Below, piece after piece: positions 1-9,090 of a DNA stretch of 64,000 nucleotides. Both the position numbers and the translations under genes were made by a program. Origin of the DNA: Acinetobacter shaoyimingii. GTDB lineage: Bacteria > Pseudomonadota > Gammaproteobacteria > Pseudomonadales > Moraxellaceae. The stretch spans positions 124,001 through 188,000 of the forward strand of contig NZ_CP049801.1 of the NCBI RefSeq assembly GCF_011578045.1. Reading direction: 5' to 3'. The notes under the pieces are model-generated. The model searched no databases, had not been told where the DNA came from, and saw only the letters and a list, made by a program, of their open reading frames with translations. Numbering within the stretch: the stretch's first letter is position 1; each line of letters opens with the position of its first letter.

Positions 1-220
1 AAATAGAATTTTTATTCATAACAACCAAAAGAATATTATATTTTGAAATCGATTGTTTATTTTTTTTGCATTTAAAATTTAGATTATAAAATAAATCTAT
101 CTATTGTTTAATTTTACTAATACACTAAAAATATTAATTATTTTCTTTGTAAATATTAATGATGCCAGTATGATATCTGTTACTTATACCTGAATATGAT
201 TCACTATAAAGTCTAAATTT

Positions 221-1039
221 ATGGAATTTTCGTCACTAAAAAAAATGCCTCGAATTAAACCTCGTAGCGGTTTAAAAGTCATGTATATGGCAATTCGTGC
301 ACTATTATTACGAGAATTACAAACCCGTTTTGGGCAATTTCGATTAGGTTATGTTTGGGTATTTTTAGAGCCATTATTTTCAATTGGTATTATGCTCTTT
401 TTGTTTGGTGCAATAATGCAAAGAACATTACCTGGAATAGATTATGAGATTTTTCTGATCAATGGGATTCTTCCATTTTTTATGTTTCGTTCAGGTGTGA
501 CTCAGGCATTAAACGCAATACAGTCCAATAAGGGATTGTTTAGCTACCGTCCTGTAAAGCCTATAGATGCATTATTGGCAAGAAATTTTTTAGAATTTTT
601 ACTTAATTTCATGACCTATATATTGTTTTCTTCTGCATTTTTGTGGTTTGGCTACAGTATTAGTTTTGAGCATATTCCTGAATTGATTTTCTATTGGTCG
701 CTACTATTTATTTTTATGGTCGCGTTTAGTTTGATTTTTATGGTTATTGGCGACTTTTCAAAAGAGATAGGGAAGTTTCTTTCAGTAGCATTTTTAATCC
801 TTTATTTTCTGTCGGGGATTCTATATTCAATTCATATTATTCCTGTTCAGTATAGAGAATATCTACTCTGGAATCCTTTGATTCATATTATTGAATTGAT
901 GCGGCATGCTGTTGCGCCAACCTACGAATTGGTTAGTGGAATTCGCTTAAGTTATTTTGTGATTTGGATCATTGCCTCTTTATTTATTGGTTTACTCCTA
1001 TATAAGCGTTTCGAACGACAAATGGTGAAATCAAAATGA
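221..1039 (+). CDS. kpsM: Capsule polysaccharide ABC transporter permease (KpsM-like)
   Basis: Inner-membrane permease of the ABC-2 type that would carry lipid-linked capsule polysaccharide across the inner membrane together with KpsT. The 272-residue protein has a charged N-terminus, the RALLLRELQTRFG segment typical of polysaccharide-export permeases, and about six hydrophobic segments between residues 35 and 265. Its stop overlaps the kpsT start in an ATGA, implying translational coupling. No good Shine-Dalgarno precedes this ATG; a later ATG (residue 9 or 22) is possible. It is the first gene of the visible capsule operon. The family call is firm; the gene name is by context with kpsT, E, D, C and S. 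Confidence 0.9.
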   Translation: MEFSSLKKMPRIKPRSGLKVMYMAIRALLLRELQTRFGQFRLGYVWVFLEPLFSIGIMLFLFGAIMQRTLPGIDYEIFLINGILPFFMFRSGVTQALNAIQSNKGLFSYRPVKPIDALLARNFLEFLLNFMTYILFSSAFLWFGYSISFEHIPELIFYWSLLFIFMVAFSLIFMVIGDFSKEIGKFLSVAFLILYFLSGILYSIHIIPVQYREYLLWNPLIHIIELMRHAVAPTYELVSGIRLSYFVIWIIASLFIGLLLYKRFERQMVKSK

Positions 1040-1698
1040 TCGAATTAAAGGGGTTAACAAAATCATTTGTCACGCCTAAAGGACGTCATTACGTTTTCAA
1101 AGATCTCAATGTCGTTTTGCCAGAAAATAAAAGCGTGGCATTACTTGGGAAAAATGGTGCTGGTAAAAGTACGTTATTAAGAATTATTGGTGGAATTGAT
1201 TTTGCTGATGCAGGCCAAGTCATTACTAAAAAATCAATTTCATGGCCAGTTGCATTATCTGGTGGTTTTCAAGGCAGTTTAACTGCGCGTCAAAACGTAC
1301 GCTTTGTTGCACGTCTATATGTCGATAATGAAGAACAAATAGACTACGTCGTGCGCTTCGTCGAAGAATTCGCGGAGATTGGAAAATATTACGATATGCC
1401 GATTAAAAGCTATTCAAATGGTATGCGCAGTCGAATTGGTTTTGGGCTAAGTATGGCATTTAACTTTGATTATTATTTACTTGATGAAGTCGGGGCAGTG
1501 GGTGACGCATCATTTCGTAAAAAAAGTCAAAATCTCCTCAATGATTTAAAAGAAAGCTCCAACATTATTATGGTTTCACATGATTTAAGAGATTTAACTC
1601 AAAATTGTGACGTTGCTTTATTGGTTCGTGATGGCAAAGCAGAATATTTTGAAGATGTACTCGAAGCAGTAGAGGTATATAAAGCTTATGCAAACTAA
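1036..1698 (+). CDS. kpsT: Capsule polysaccharide ABC transporter ATP-binding protein (KpsT-like)
   Basis: ATPase that powers capsule export with KpsM. The Walker A motif GKNGAGKST lies at residues 38-46. A YSNGM signature-like motif precedes the Walker B region LLDEVGAVGD, and the switch histidine is in VSHD. At 220 residues it has the short length of KpsT/Wzt-type subunits and no C-terminal carbohydrate-binding extension. That fits export of a finished, Kdo-primed chain without recognition of a chain terminator. It overlaps kpsM by 4 bp and kpsE by 11 bp. Confidence 0.93.
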   Translation: MIELKGLTKSFVTPKGRHYVFKDLNVVLPENKSVALLGKNGAGKSTLLRIIGGIDFADAGQVITKKSISWPVALSGGFQGSLTARQNVRFVARLYVDNEEQIDYVVRFVEEFAEIGKYYDMPIKSYSNGMRSRIGFGLSMAFNFDYYLLDEVGAVGDASFRKKSQNLLNDLKESSNIIMVSHDLRDLTQNCDVALLVRDGKAEYFEDVLEAVEVYKAYAN

Positions 1699-2785
1699 AA
1701 TAAATAAACGACTATTCATTGCATATAGCTGTTTTGTCTTCCTTCCATTGCTCGTGATTATACTCTATTTGACTATAGTCGCTCAGGATCGTTATAAGTC
1801 ATCCTCAATAATTTTGGTGAAACAAGTCAGTGATTCAGTCGTACCTGATACCACGGGTTTAACGGCTTTGCTCGGTGTGCCAAATACAAGTGCGGAAGAT
1901 TCTCAGATTCTAAAAAAATATATTGTTTCGCGCGATATGGTAGAAAAACTCGATCATCAATTGAATATTCGCAAAGAATTTAATGGTGTAAAAGATCCAA
2001 TATTTGCTCTAAAGAAAGATGCAACCATTGAAGAGTTGGTCGAGTATTTTAACAAGGTCGTCCAAATTGATCTGGACGAGAAAACCATGATGTTAGAAGT
2101 TTCATCTCAAGGTTTTAGTCCAGAATTTTCGTTAAAGCTTAACCAAGAAATTTTAAAACAGAGTGATGCATTCATTAATGATATTTCTCTAAATATTGCG
2201 CTTGAGCAACAAACGTTTGCGGAAAAGCAACTGGTAGAATCAACTCTACAATTGAAACAAGCACGTGATACATTATTGGATTATCAAAATAAAAATGAAA
2301 TTTTTGATCCTGAATTACAAGCTAAAGCCGTTGCAACCTTAATTGCTGGTTTACAGGCAAATATAGCGCAATTAAGAACGGAAGAAAGGACTTTACTGAG
2401 TTACTTAACATCTGAAGCCCCTCAAGTGGTTGCTATAAAAAGTCAGATTGAATCTGTTGAAAAGCAAATCGAAGCTGAAAGTGCCAAATTGACCTCGCCA
2501 AATAATGCCAAACTGAATAAAAACGTTGCTGATTTTGAGGAGCTTAAAGCCCAAGTTACTTTTGCAACAGATCTTTATAAATTGTCTTTAACTTCTCTTG
2601 AAAAGGCGAGACTTGAAGCATCACGCAAATTAAAAAAATTGGTCGTTATTTCAAAACCCCGCTTAGCGCAAGATGCATTATATCCACGCAAAATTTACCT
2701 GAGTATTACTTCATTTATTTTACTCAATATTTTATTTGGTATTGGGCTTTTAATTCATTCGATTGTTCGTGAGCACAGGGAATAA
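1688..2785 (+). CDS. kpsE: Capsule export inner-membrane adaptor (KpsE-like)
   Basis: Polysaccharide co-polymerase/adaptor family protein that links the KpsMT transporter to the outer-membrane channel. The 365-residue protein has one membrane segment near residues 9-30, a Wzz-like N-terminal periplasmic region, a long helical coiled-coil stretch at about 180-310, and a second membrane segment at about 338-358. This is the KpsE/CtrB topology. It starts inside the end of kpsT and is followed three bases later by kpsD, so the four genes form one export module. Confidence 0.9.
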   Translation: MQTKINKRLFIAYSCFVFLPLLVIILYLTIVAQDRYKSSSIILVKQVSDSVVPDTTGLTALLGVPNTSAEDSQILKKYIVSRDMVEKLDHQLNIRKEFNGVKDPIFALKKDATIEELVEYFNKVVQIDLDEKTMMLEVSSQGFSPEFSLKLNQEILKQSDAFINDISLNIALEQQTFAEKQLVESTLQLKQARDTLLDYQNKNEIFDPELQAKAVATLIAGLQANIAQLRTEERTLLSYLTSEAPQVVAIKSQIESVEKQIEAESAKLTSPNNAKLNKNVADFEELKAQVTFATDLYKLSLTSLEKARLEASRKLKKLVVISKPRLAQDALYPRKIYLSITSFILLNILFGIGLLIHSIVREHRE

Positions 2786-2788
2786 ATA

Positions 2789-4477
2789 GTGAAAAAATAT
2801 CTATTACTTTCAATTATACCTATGATGAGTGCTACGGTAAGTCATTCATTTGATAGCAATAATATGTTACCTCAAGAGTTGCTGGTGAATAGTTTATCAC
2901 CAACTCAAAATATGCCACAAAGTGCGGATCAATCGATATTGTCAAGTCAGTCAGTGGTAGATTTATCACCAACTAGTTCATTGAAATATCAAACGAATAA
3001 TAAAATGTTTGGTTCGCAACTCTTCAAAGGTGCATTTGCAACATCAACAGGAACTACTTTTAACAGCAGTTATAAAATTAACCCTGGCGATAATATTAAT
3101 TTAAGGTTGTGGGGCGCATATCAGTTTGCAGGAACTCAGGCTGTTGACCCTCAGGGAAATATTTTTATTCCCAATATTGGACCAGTGAAAGTTTCAGGTG
3201 TAAGTAACGGACAGTTGCAGTCTTTAATTGAATCACAGGTACGCCGAATATATGTGGCGAATGTTGGAGTATATGCATCATTAGAACAAGCCCAACCCGT
3301 TAAAGTTTTAGTTACTGGCTTTGTAAATCAGCCGGGCAATTATGGTGGTTTAGCAAATGATACTGCACTCGCATATTTGGATCGGGCGGGAGGCGTAGAT
3401 CCTGAACGTGGTAGTTACATTAATATTCGAATTTTACGTAATGGACAATTCATACAAAATGTAGATCTATATGAGTTTCTAGTAAAGGGGAAAATTCAAA
3501 ACTTTTCATTTCGTGATGGTGACGTGATTGTTGTCGGTGCTCGCACGCATACCTTTAATATTTCAGGTGAAGTTTATAATGCTTATGATTTTGAGTTTGA
3601 CCAACCTGTAGTTTCAGTAGCACAAGCTTTATCTGTAGCAAAACTTAAGCCTGGGGCGACCAATGTCAGCATCATGCGTCGCCAAGGCACGGAATATAGA
3701 AGTGAATACTACTCTTTAGCAGAAGCTCAGCATGTCTATATTCAAGATGGAGATGTCTTAACAGTTACAGCAGATCGTTATGCTGGAACCATTCAAGTGC
3801 GTGTAGAAGGTGCACATAATGGCGCACATGCGGTGGTTTTACCGTATGGGGCAAAATTGTCTGATGTGCTGAATCAATTGAAACCGAATAGTCTTGCAGA
3901 ATTAGATTCTTTGCAATTATTTCGTCCGTCAGTGGCTGAACGTCAAAAGGAAATGCTGAATGTTTCTTTGGATAAGTTAGAAGAAGCAACGCTGTCTGTT
4001 CGTTCGAGTACTCAAGAAGAAGCAAATCTGCGTGTTAAAGATGCAGAACTTGTTAAACAGTTCATTGCAAAAGCACGTCAAGTTGAACCTAAAGGTCAAG
4101 TCGTTTTAGATCCACAGAATTTTGATGAAGTTATTTTGGAACAAGGGGATATTTTAAAAATTCCTGAGCGTACCTCTGTGATTATGGTGCATGGCGAAGT
4201 GACTTTCCCGAATGGTGTTGCTTGGCAAAAAGGCATGAAGGCAGAAGATTATATTGGTGAAGTGGGTGGCTTTACTCAAAAATCGAACCGTTCGAAGTTG
4301 GTGGTGATTCATCAAAATGGAGCAGCTGAATTGGTTAAATCTTCGTATGTGATTCAGCAAGGTGATGAGATTTTAGTGTTGCCACGTATGCAAACTAAAG
4401 CTGTAGAACTTGCGCGCGGTTTAACTCAAATTCTTTATCAAATCGCAGTTGCTGGGAAAATAGCTCTTAATTGGTAA
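2789..4477 (+). CDS. kpsD: Capsule export outer-membrane/periplasmic protein (KpsD-like)
   Basis: Polysaccharide export protein (Poly_export/SLBB family) that forms the outer-membrane side of the capsule conduit. It begins with a GTG preceded by AGGGA at good spacing. Residues 1-20 form a signal peptide without a lipobox cysteine. The Poly_export domain starts near residue 93 (INPGDNINLRLWG), and several SLBB-like beta-grasp repeats follow to about residue 530. The length of 562 matches KpsD rather than the shorter Wza. It is the last gene of the kpsMTED export block. Confidence 0.9.
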   Translation: MKKYLLLSIIPMMSATVSHSFDSNNMLPQELLVNSLSPTQNMPQSADQSILSSQSVVDLSPTSSLKYQTNNKMFGSQLFKGAFATSTGTTFNSSYKINPGDNINLRLWGAYQFAGTQAVDPQGNIFIPNIGPVKVSGVSNGQLQSLIESQVRRIYVANVGVYASLEQAQPVKVLVTGFVNQPGNYGGLANDTALAYLDRAGGVDPERGSYINIRILRNGQFIQNVDLYEFLVKGKIQNFSFRDGDVIVVGARTHTFNISGEVYNAYDFEFDQPVVSVAQALSVAKLKPGATNVSIMRRQGTEYRSEYYSLAEAQHVYIQDGDVLTVTADRYAGTIQVRVEGAHNGAHAVVLPYGAKLSDVLNQLKPNSLAELDSLQLFRPSVAERQKEMLNVSLDKLEEATLSVRSSTQEEANLRVKDAELVKQFIAKARQVEPKGQVVLDPQNFDEVILEQGDILKIPERTSVIMVHGEVTFPNGVAWQKGMKAEDYIGEVGGFTQKSNRSKLVVIHQNGAAELVKSSYVIQQGDEILVLPRMQTKAVELARGLTQILYQIAVAGKIALNW

Positions 4478-4508
4478 TCAGTATTTATAAGTATTTAGTG
4501 GAAATTTT

Positions 4509-7500
4509 ATGAAAATATTCATTTGTTCAGATTTTTTAATGACTAAAGAGAAAGAACAATTTAGTAACTTAAAATGGGTTTATGACTTATTTAGAAGACC
4601 AATAGAGCAATCTACTGGTATAGAGCCACAAAAAATGATTAGCTCTTTAGTAAATACTAAATATTTTAGTAGAAAAAAATTCTTTAAATTATCTGATATA
4701 GATTTGAATATTGAGCATACGCAATTTTATTATAATGATGAATTAATTAATGATGCATCTTTAAGTTATTTGAAAGAATTTATACCACAAGATAATCTTA
4801 TTGTTGGATATGAATTGTCACTACAAACTAGAAATTTACTAACCAGAGCTAATATTAACTATATTGATATTTGGTTACACCCAATAAGATTTTTAGATGA
4901 TATTCTTTTTGGATTTTCAAGTAATAATACGAAAATTTTTGAAAAATTAAAAAAATTTAATTTTGATGAAAAAATCTATGAACTTTATGCAGATAAAATT
5001 AAAATTCAAAGTTACAAAGGCTTTAAAAGATCTAATTTTGAAATAAGTCCTAATTCAGCTTTATTTGTGGGTCAAACTTTAGAAGACAAAGCCATCTGTA
5101 GAGATGGGAAGATGCTAACTGTTTTAGATTTTAAAGAAAAGTTTGAAGCTGCTACTGCCTATTATAATAAAGTTTATTATTCTAGACACCCTTATGTAAA
5201 GTCCGGGGATGAAGAAGTTTTAAAGTATGTTAAAAAATTTAAAAATGTTGAAGTTGTAGATTGGCCTGTATATGCAATGCTTTCATCAGAAAAGTTAAAA
5301 TATGTCTTTTCTGTTTCCAGCTCAGTGGTTCATGAAGCAAAACCATTTGGGAAAAAAACCGAGTTTTTATATAGACCAATCTTTAACTTAAAAAATGACT
5401 ACGCTATCGATAATTATATATCAATATATCAAGAATTCGTTTCACCACATTTTTGGGCAACGATTCTGACTCCTTTATTACCCACTAAGAAAGTACAAAG
5501 AGTAGTATACTTAAATGAAAAAGATAAGCTAAGAGATATGCTGGCATTTTATTGGAGTTATGGGACTATTGATAAAACAGAAATGTTAAGAAAGCAATTA
5601 AATGCAGTGGATAATATAGTCCAGAAATTTAAACAAAAGCCAAAAAGTATAAATAAAAGTAAGCTTGCTTTGGATGATAAGAAGGTAAGTTTAATTAATA
5701 AACAAAAAATTTATGATGAAATGGAAAAAAAATTGAAAGCAAACAAAGTCGTAAGCTTTGATATATTTGATACCCTACTAGTTCGTCCATTCGCAAAACC
5801 AGATGATTTATTTAATTATATGCAGGATGATGTAATTAAGATTTCAGAAAAACTGACAAATTTTAGAGAAATTAGATTAAATGTAAGAAAAGATGTGCCT
5901 TTAGATAAAGTTAAGGGCGAGGAAGTACCCTTATTTGAGCGATATAAAGTTATAGGTGAAAAATATGATTTAAATGAGGAGCAAGTCAATAAGTTATATA
6001 ATTTAGAATTAGATTATGAATTTAAGTTAATCAGAGCAAGAGAAATAGGGGTTCATCTATTCAATCTAGCATTGAAGTTGAAGAAAAAAGTTATAATAAT
6101 TTCTGATACCTTTTTTGATAAGGCATTTATATTAAAGCTTTTAAATAAAAATGGAATAAAAGGTTATAGTGAAATATACCTATCCTCAGAGATTGGTCTT
6201 TTAAAAGCTACATCAAATATTTATCCATACGTTATAGATAAACTTAATATTTCAGCTTCAGATATCCTTCATATTGGTGATAATCATGTTGTGGATATAG
6301 TGAATAGTAAAAAGCATGGAATTAATAGTCTTTATTTGCAATCGACTATGAATGTATTAGATAAGAATACACTATTAGGCCGTGAAATTAAAAATTCTGA
6401 TAATGTTTTTAACTCTATTGTTAAAGGGCTTATAGCTAATAAGATTTGTGATAATTCATTGATTGTTAATAATAGTTATGTCAATGGAAGTTTAGATAAT
6501 TTTGGATATTCGATCTTTGGTCCTATACTATTAGGTTTTACACAATGGATTTTAAAAGAAGCAAAAAATGATCAAATTGACAAGCTGTTTTTCTTGGCTA
6601 GAGATGGTGAGATTATATATAAGGCATCAAAAATAGTTGGTAAGTTTATAGATATTAATTCTGATATGTCTTATTTATATGGTTCGAGAAGAGGGCTTAA
6701 TGTACCGGCATTAAAAAATAAAGATGATCTAGTTAGAATGTTGAGTGTTAATTTTAATCCTATTAATTTAAATAAATTGATGGAACAAAGATTTGGAGTG
6801 CATATTGAAAATACTCCGCTTGAAGTTATTCAAAGATGTGGTCTAACTTCAGTCAATCAAGTTGTTAATTATAAGGAACATAGAGAAAATTTAATTAAGT
6901 TCATTCATCATATATCTGATGACATTCTTTTAAATGCAAAGAAAGAAAGAGAGAATATTCTTAAATATTATAAAAATGAAGGTGTTTATAATACAGATAA
7001 AAGGAATGCTATAGTCGATATTGGTCATAATGGTACTATGCAAAAGTCGATTATGGATTTGAGAAAAAATTCAAAGATTAATGGATATTACTTTGTAACT
7101 TATGAGGGTATTAGTAATATTATCTCTGACAAAATTTTTGGAAAAGGTTGTTGGTTTGATGCTGTATCTCCTAAAGATAAAGAACATCCTTATGTTAAAA
7201 ATATTTTGATGTTTGAAATGCTATTTTTAAATGAAAGTGGTTCTTTTGTTAAAATGGATGAAAAAAATGGCTCCTTTACACCAATTAAGCTCTCTACGAT
7301 TGGAGAGGAAAAACGTATTAATGCCATTAAAGAAATTCATAAAGGGGCATTAAATTTTATTGAAGATTTCATGACGATTTATAATAAAAATTTTTATGAT
7401 CTTAATATAGTAATGGATGAAATTGTAAATCCGTATTTAAATTTTCTTAAATCACCATGCTATACCGATGTAAAAATTTTCGAAGGCGTAAACTTCGAAA

Positions 7501-7790
7501 ACTACTATAGTGGCAGAAATCATAGATCATTACTTGAGTCTATGAACAATCAATCGCCAATATGGCCTGAAGGTGCTGAACTTTATGAAATGTATAAAGT
7601 AGATGATGATAAATCATCTTCTTTAATTAGGAATCCAATAACTTCATTTATTTTAAAAACAGTTTCTGACAAAGGGCTTATTAGTGATAAAAAAATCCAA
7701 AAATTGAATAGAGATCCAAAATCTTTTTTTGAAGATAGTTCTCTTATTTCAATAAGATTTGTAGGAAAAAAATTGAGTAAATGGTTGTAA
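4509..7790 (+). CDS. Large capsule-region protein: glycosyltransferase-like N-terminus plus HAD-type domain
   Basis: A 1093-residue protein in the serotype-specific position of the capsule locus. Residues about 160-320 have an H-P motif and a later SSSVVHEAKPFGKK stretch that echo the KpsC/KpsS layout (KTHPD then SSQMGFEALLAGK), suggesting a GT-B capsule transferase fold. A HAD-like unit follows: motif I DIFDT near residue 418, motif II IISDT near 531, a conserved Lys near 566 and GDN with a following Asp near 590. The last 430 residues resemble the C-terminal part of the predicted HAD family COG5610 (FLARDGEIIYKA). The gene is visibly more AT-rich than its neighbours, a common sign of capsule-type exchange. 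It may be a polymerase or phosphosugar-handling enzyme; the reaction is unknown. Confidence 0.6.
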   Translation: MKIFICSDFLMTKEKEQFSNLKWVYDLFRRPIEQSTGIEPQKMISSLVNTKYFSRKKFFKLSDIDLNIEHTQFYYNDELINDASLSYLKEFIPQDNLIVGYELSLQTRNLLTRANINYIDIWLHPIRFLDDILFGFSSNNTKIFEKLKKFNFDEKIYELYADKIKIQSYKGFKRSNFEISPNSALFVGQTLEDKAICRDGKMLTVLDFKEKFEAATAYYNKVYYSRHPYVKSGDEEVLKYVKKFKNVEVVDWPVYAMLSSEKLKYVFSVSSSVVHEAKPFGKKTEFLYRPIFNLKNDYAIDNYISIYQEFVSPHFWATILTPLLPTKKVQRVVYLNEKDKLRDMLAFYWSYGTIDKTEMLRKQLNAVDNIVQKFKQKPKSINKSKLALDDKKVSLINKQKIYDEMEKKLKANKVVSFDIFDTLLVRPFAKPDDLFNYMQDDVIKISEKLTNFREIRLNVRKDVPLDKVKGEEVPLFERYKVIGEKYDLNEEQVNKLYNLELDYEFKLIRAREIGVHLFNLALKLKKKVIIISDTFFDKAFILKLLNKNGIKGYSEIYLSSEIGLLKATSNIYPYVIDKLNISASDILHIGDNHVVDIVNSKKHGINSLYLQSTMNVLDKNTLLGREIKNSDNVFNSIVKGLIANKICDNSLIVNNSYVNGSLDNFGYSIFGPILLGFTQWILKEAKNDQIDKLFFLARDGEIIYKASKIVGKFIDINSDMSYLYGSRRGLNVPALKNKDDLVRMLSVNFNPINLNKLMEQRFGVHIENTPLEVIQRCGLTSVNQVVNYKEHRENLIKFIHHISDDILLNAKKERENILKYYKNEGVYNTDKRNAIVDIGHNGTMQKSIMDLRKNSKINGYYFVTYEGISNIISDKIFGKGCWFDAVSPKDKEHPYVKNILMFEMLFLNESGSFVKMDEKNGSFTPIKLSTIGEEKRINAIKEIHKGALNFIEDFMTIYNKNFYDLNIVMDEIVNPYLNFLKSPCYTDVKIFEGVNFENYYSGRNHRSLLESMNNQSPIWPEGAELYEMYKVDDDKSSSLIRNPITSFILKTVSDKGLISDKKIQKLNRDPKSFFEDSSLISIRFVGKKLSKWL

Positions 7791-7791
7791 T

Positions 7792-9090
7792 ATGGATATT
7801 TTTTTAAAATTTTCTCAAGAAAATAAAGTGTTTTTCTCTGAAAAAAATTTCAATGGTGAAGGTTTTATCGAAGAATTTGGCGTAGTAAGAGGAAAGCTAG
7901 ATGGACGATTCTATTTGGGTGCTTATAGTCTTATTGAGCATGGGGTGATTTGTAAGAATACCTTTGTAGGGCGCTTCAGTATTATTGAGCGTAATTGTTA
8001 CATAGGTCGAAAAATAGACAGATCTGCATTTAGTAATCATAATTTTGTTTATGGGGAATCAATAACCTCTAATTTTACTGATTCCTACTATTCAAAAATT
8101 AAATCAAAAAGATTTTATTATGAAAAAGATCAGATTTGTTTTATTGGTAATGATGTTAGGGTTGGTCAAAACTCAGTAATTAATGAAGGTGTTGAAATAG
8201 GTGATGGTGCTTTAATTTATCCGAATAGTTATGTTTTAGATAATATTCCTCCTTATGCAATTGTTTCAGGAAGCCCTGCTAAAGTTATTGGCTATAGATT
8301 TGATGAAGATTTGATTGCAAAGCACTTAGCCAGTAAGTGGTGGAAATATGATATAAGTCAATTTTTTGATGATAGAACTGATTTAGTTAATGATTTTAAA
8401 TTTATAAAAGATTTAGATTTTAAAAAAATTACTAAACTTAATCTAAAAAAATATTATTTAAATACTCATAAGAGTATTTATAAAATAAATGTATATGAGA
8501 CTGCTGTAATAGGGCCATCTCATATTCAGATATGGCAAAAAAAATGGTTCGATGGGAAAATAGCAGATCCTAGTTTTTATTTACTGCCTATCCCTGCAAT
8601 GGCTTTAACTAGCGATCAATCTAAAAGAATGATTGAATGGTGGTTGGAAAACTTTAAAAAAATTATTTTATTTGTTCCTGATTTTAGGATAGGTAATACT
8701 ACCATTGATAATGAAAGAAAGGATTCGAGATTCATTAATCATAAATTTGTTGGTCATGATAATGATCTAAAATGTTATAGTGAAGGTGTTAAAAGATTAA
8801 ATTTTTACTCTCAAAAGAAAGGAATTTATTTCTTATTCTGGTGTTTATATGGGCGAGAAAGTCTTAACAGGGTTCGAGGAAAATTTATTAATAATAATGG
8901 CTCTTATAATCATCCTATCTGGAATTATTATTATCTAATTAATAAATTTAAAGATAATTCTATAGATGTTTCTACCTATTTTGAAGATATTGAAAGCCAT
9001 ATAGTTGATGATAGTATACACCCTAATGATAAATGTTATGCAATTTTAGATAGGATTATGATTAGTTATTTGGACACAATTAATCAATGA
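7792..9090 (+). CDS. Hexapeptide acyltransferase fused to an SGNH-like domain
   Basis: Residues about 25-190 carry hexapeptide-repeat sequence of the left-handed beta-helix type (GNDVRVGQNSVINEGVEIGDG, then SGSPAKVIG), as in CatB/NeuD-like O-acetyltransferases. The rest looks like an SGNH-type hydrolase: a GPSH block near residue 241 and a C-terminal DSIHP block near residue 409 could supply the catalytic Ser, Asp and His. A role in O-acetylating the capsule repeat unit is inferred from position between kpsD and kpsC. Low GC matches the preceding gene. Its stop overlaps the kpsC start (ATGA). Confidence 0.6.
   Translation: MDIFLKFSQENKVFFSEKNFNGEGFIEEFGVVRGKLDGRFYLGAYSLIEHGVICKNTFVGRFSIIERNCYIGRKIDRSAFSNHNFVYGESITSNFTDSYYSKIKSKRFYYEKDQICFIGNDVRVGQNSVINEGVEIGDGALIYPNSYVLDNIPPYAIVSGSPAKVIGYRFDEDLIAKHLASKWWKYDISQFFDDRTDLVNDFKFIKDLDFKKITKLNLKKYYLNTHKSIYKINVYETAVIGPSHIQIWQKKWFDGKIADPSFYLLPIPAMALTSDQSKRMIEWWLENFKKIILFVPDFRIGNTTIDNERKDSRFINHKFVGHDNDLKCYSEGVKRLNFYSQKKGIYFLFWCLYGRESLNRVRGKFINNNGSYNHPIWNYYYLINKFKDNSIDVSTYFEDIESHIVDDSIHPNDKCYAILDRIMISYLDTINQ

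Noticed and set aside
1..220. JUMPStart/ops-type leader ahead of the capsule operon
   Set aside because: The 220 bp before kpsM are AT-rich and contain no ops-like GGCGGTAG; upstream sequence is outside the window.
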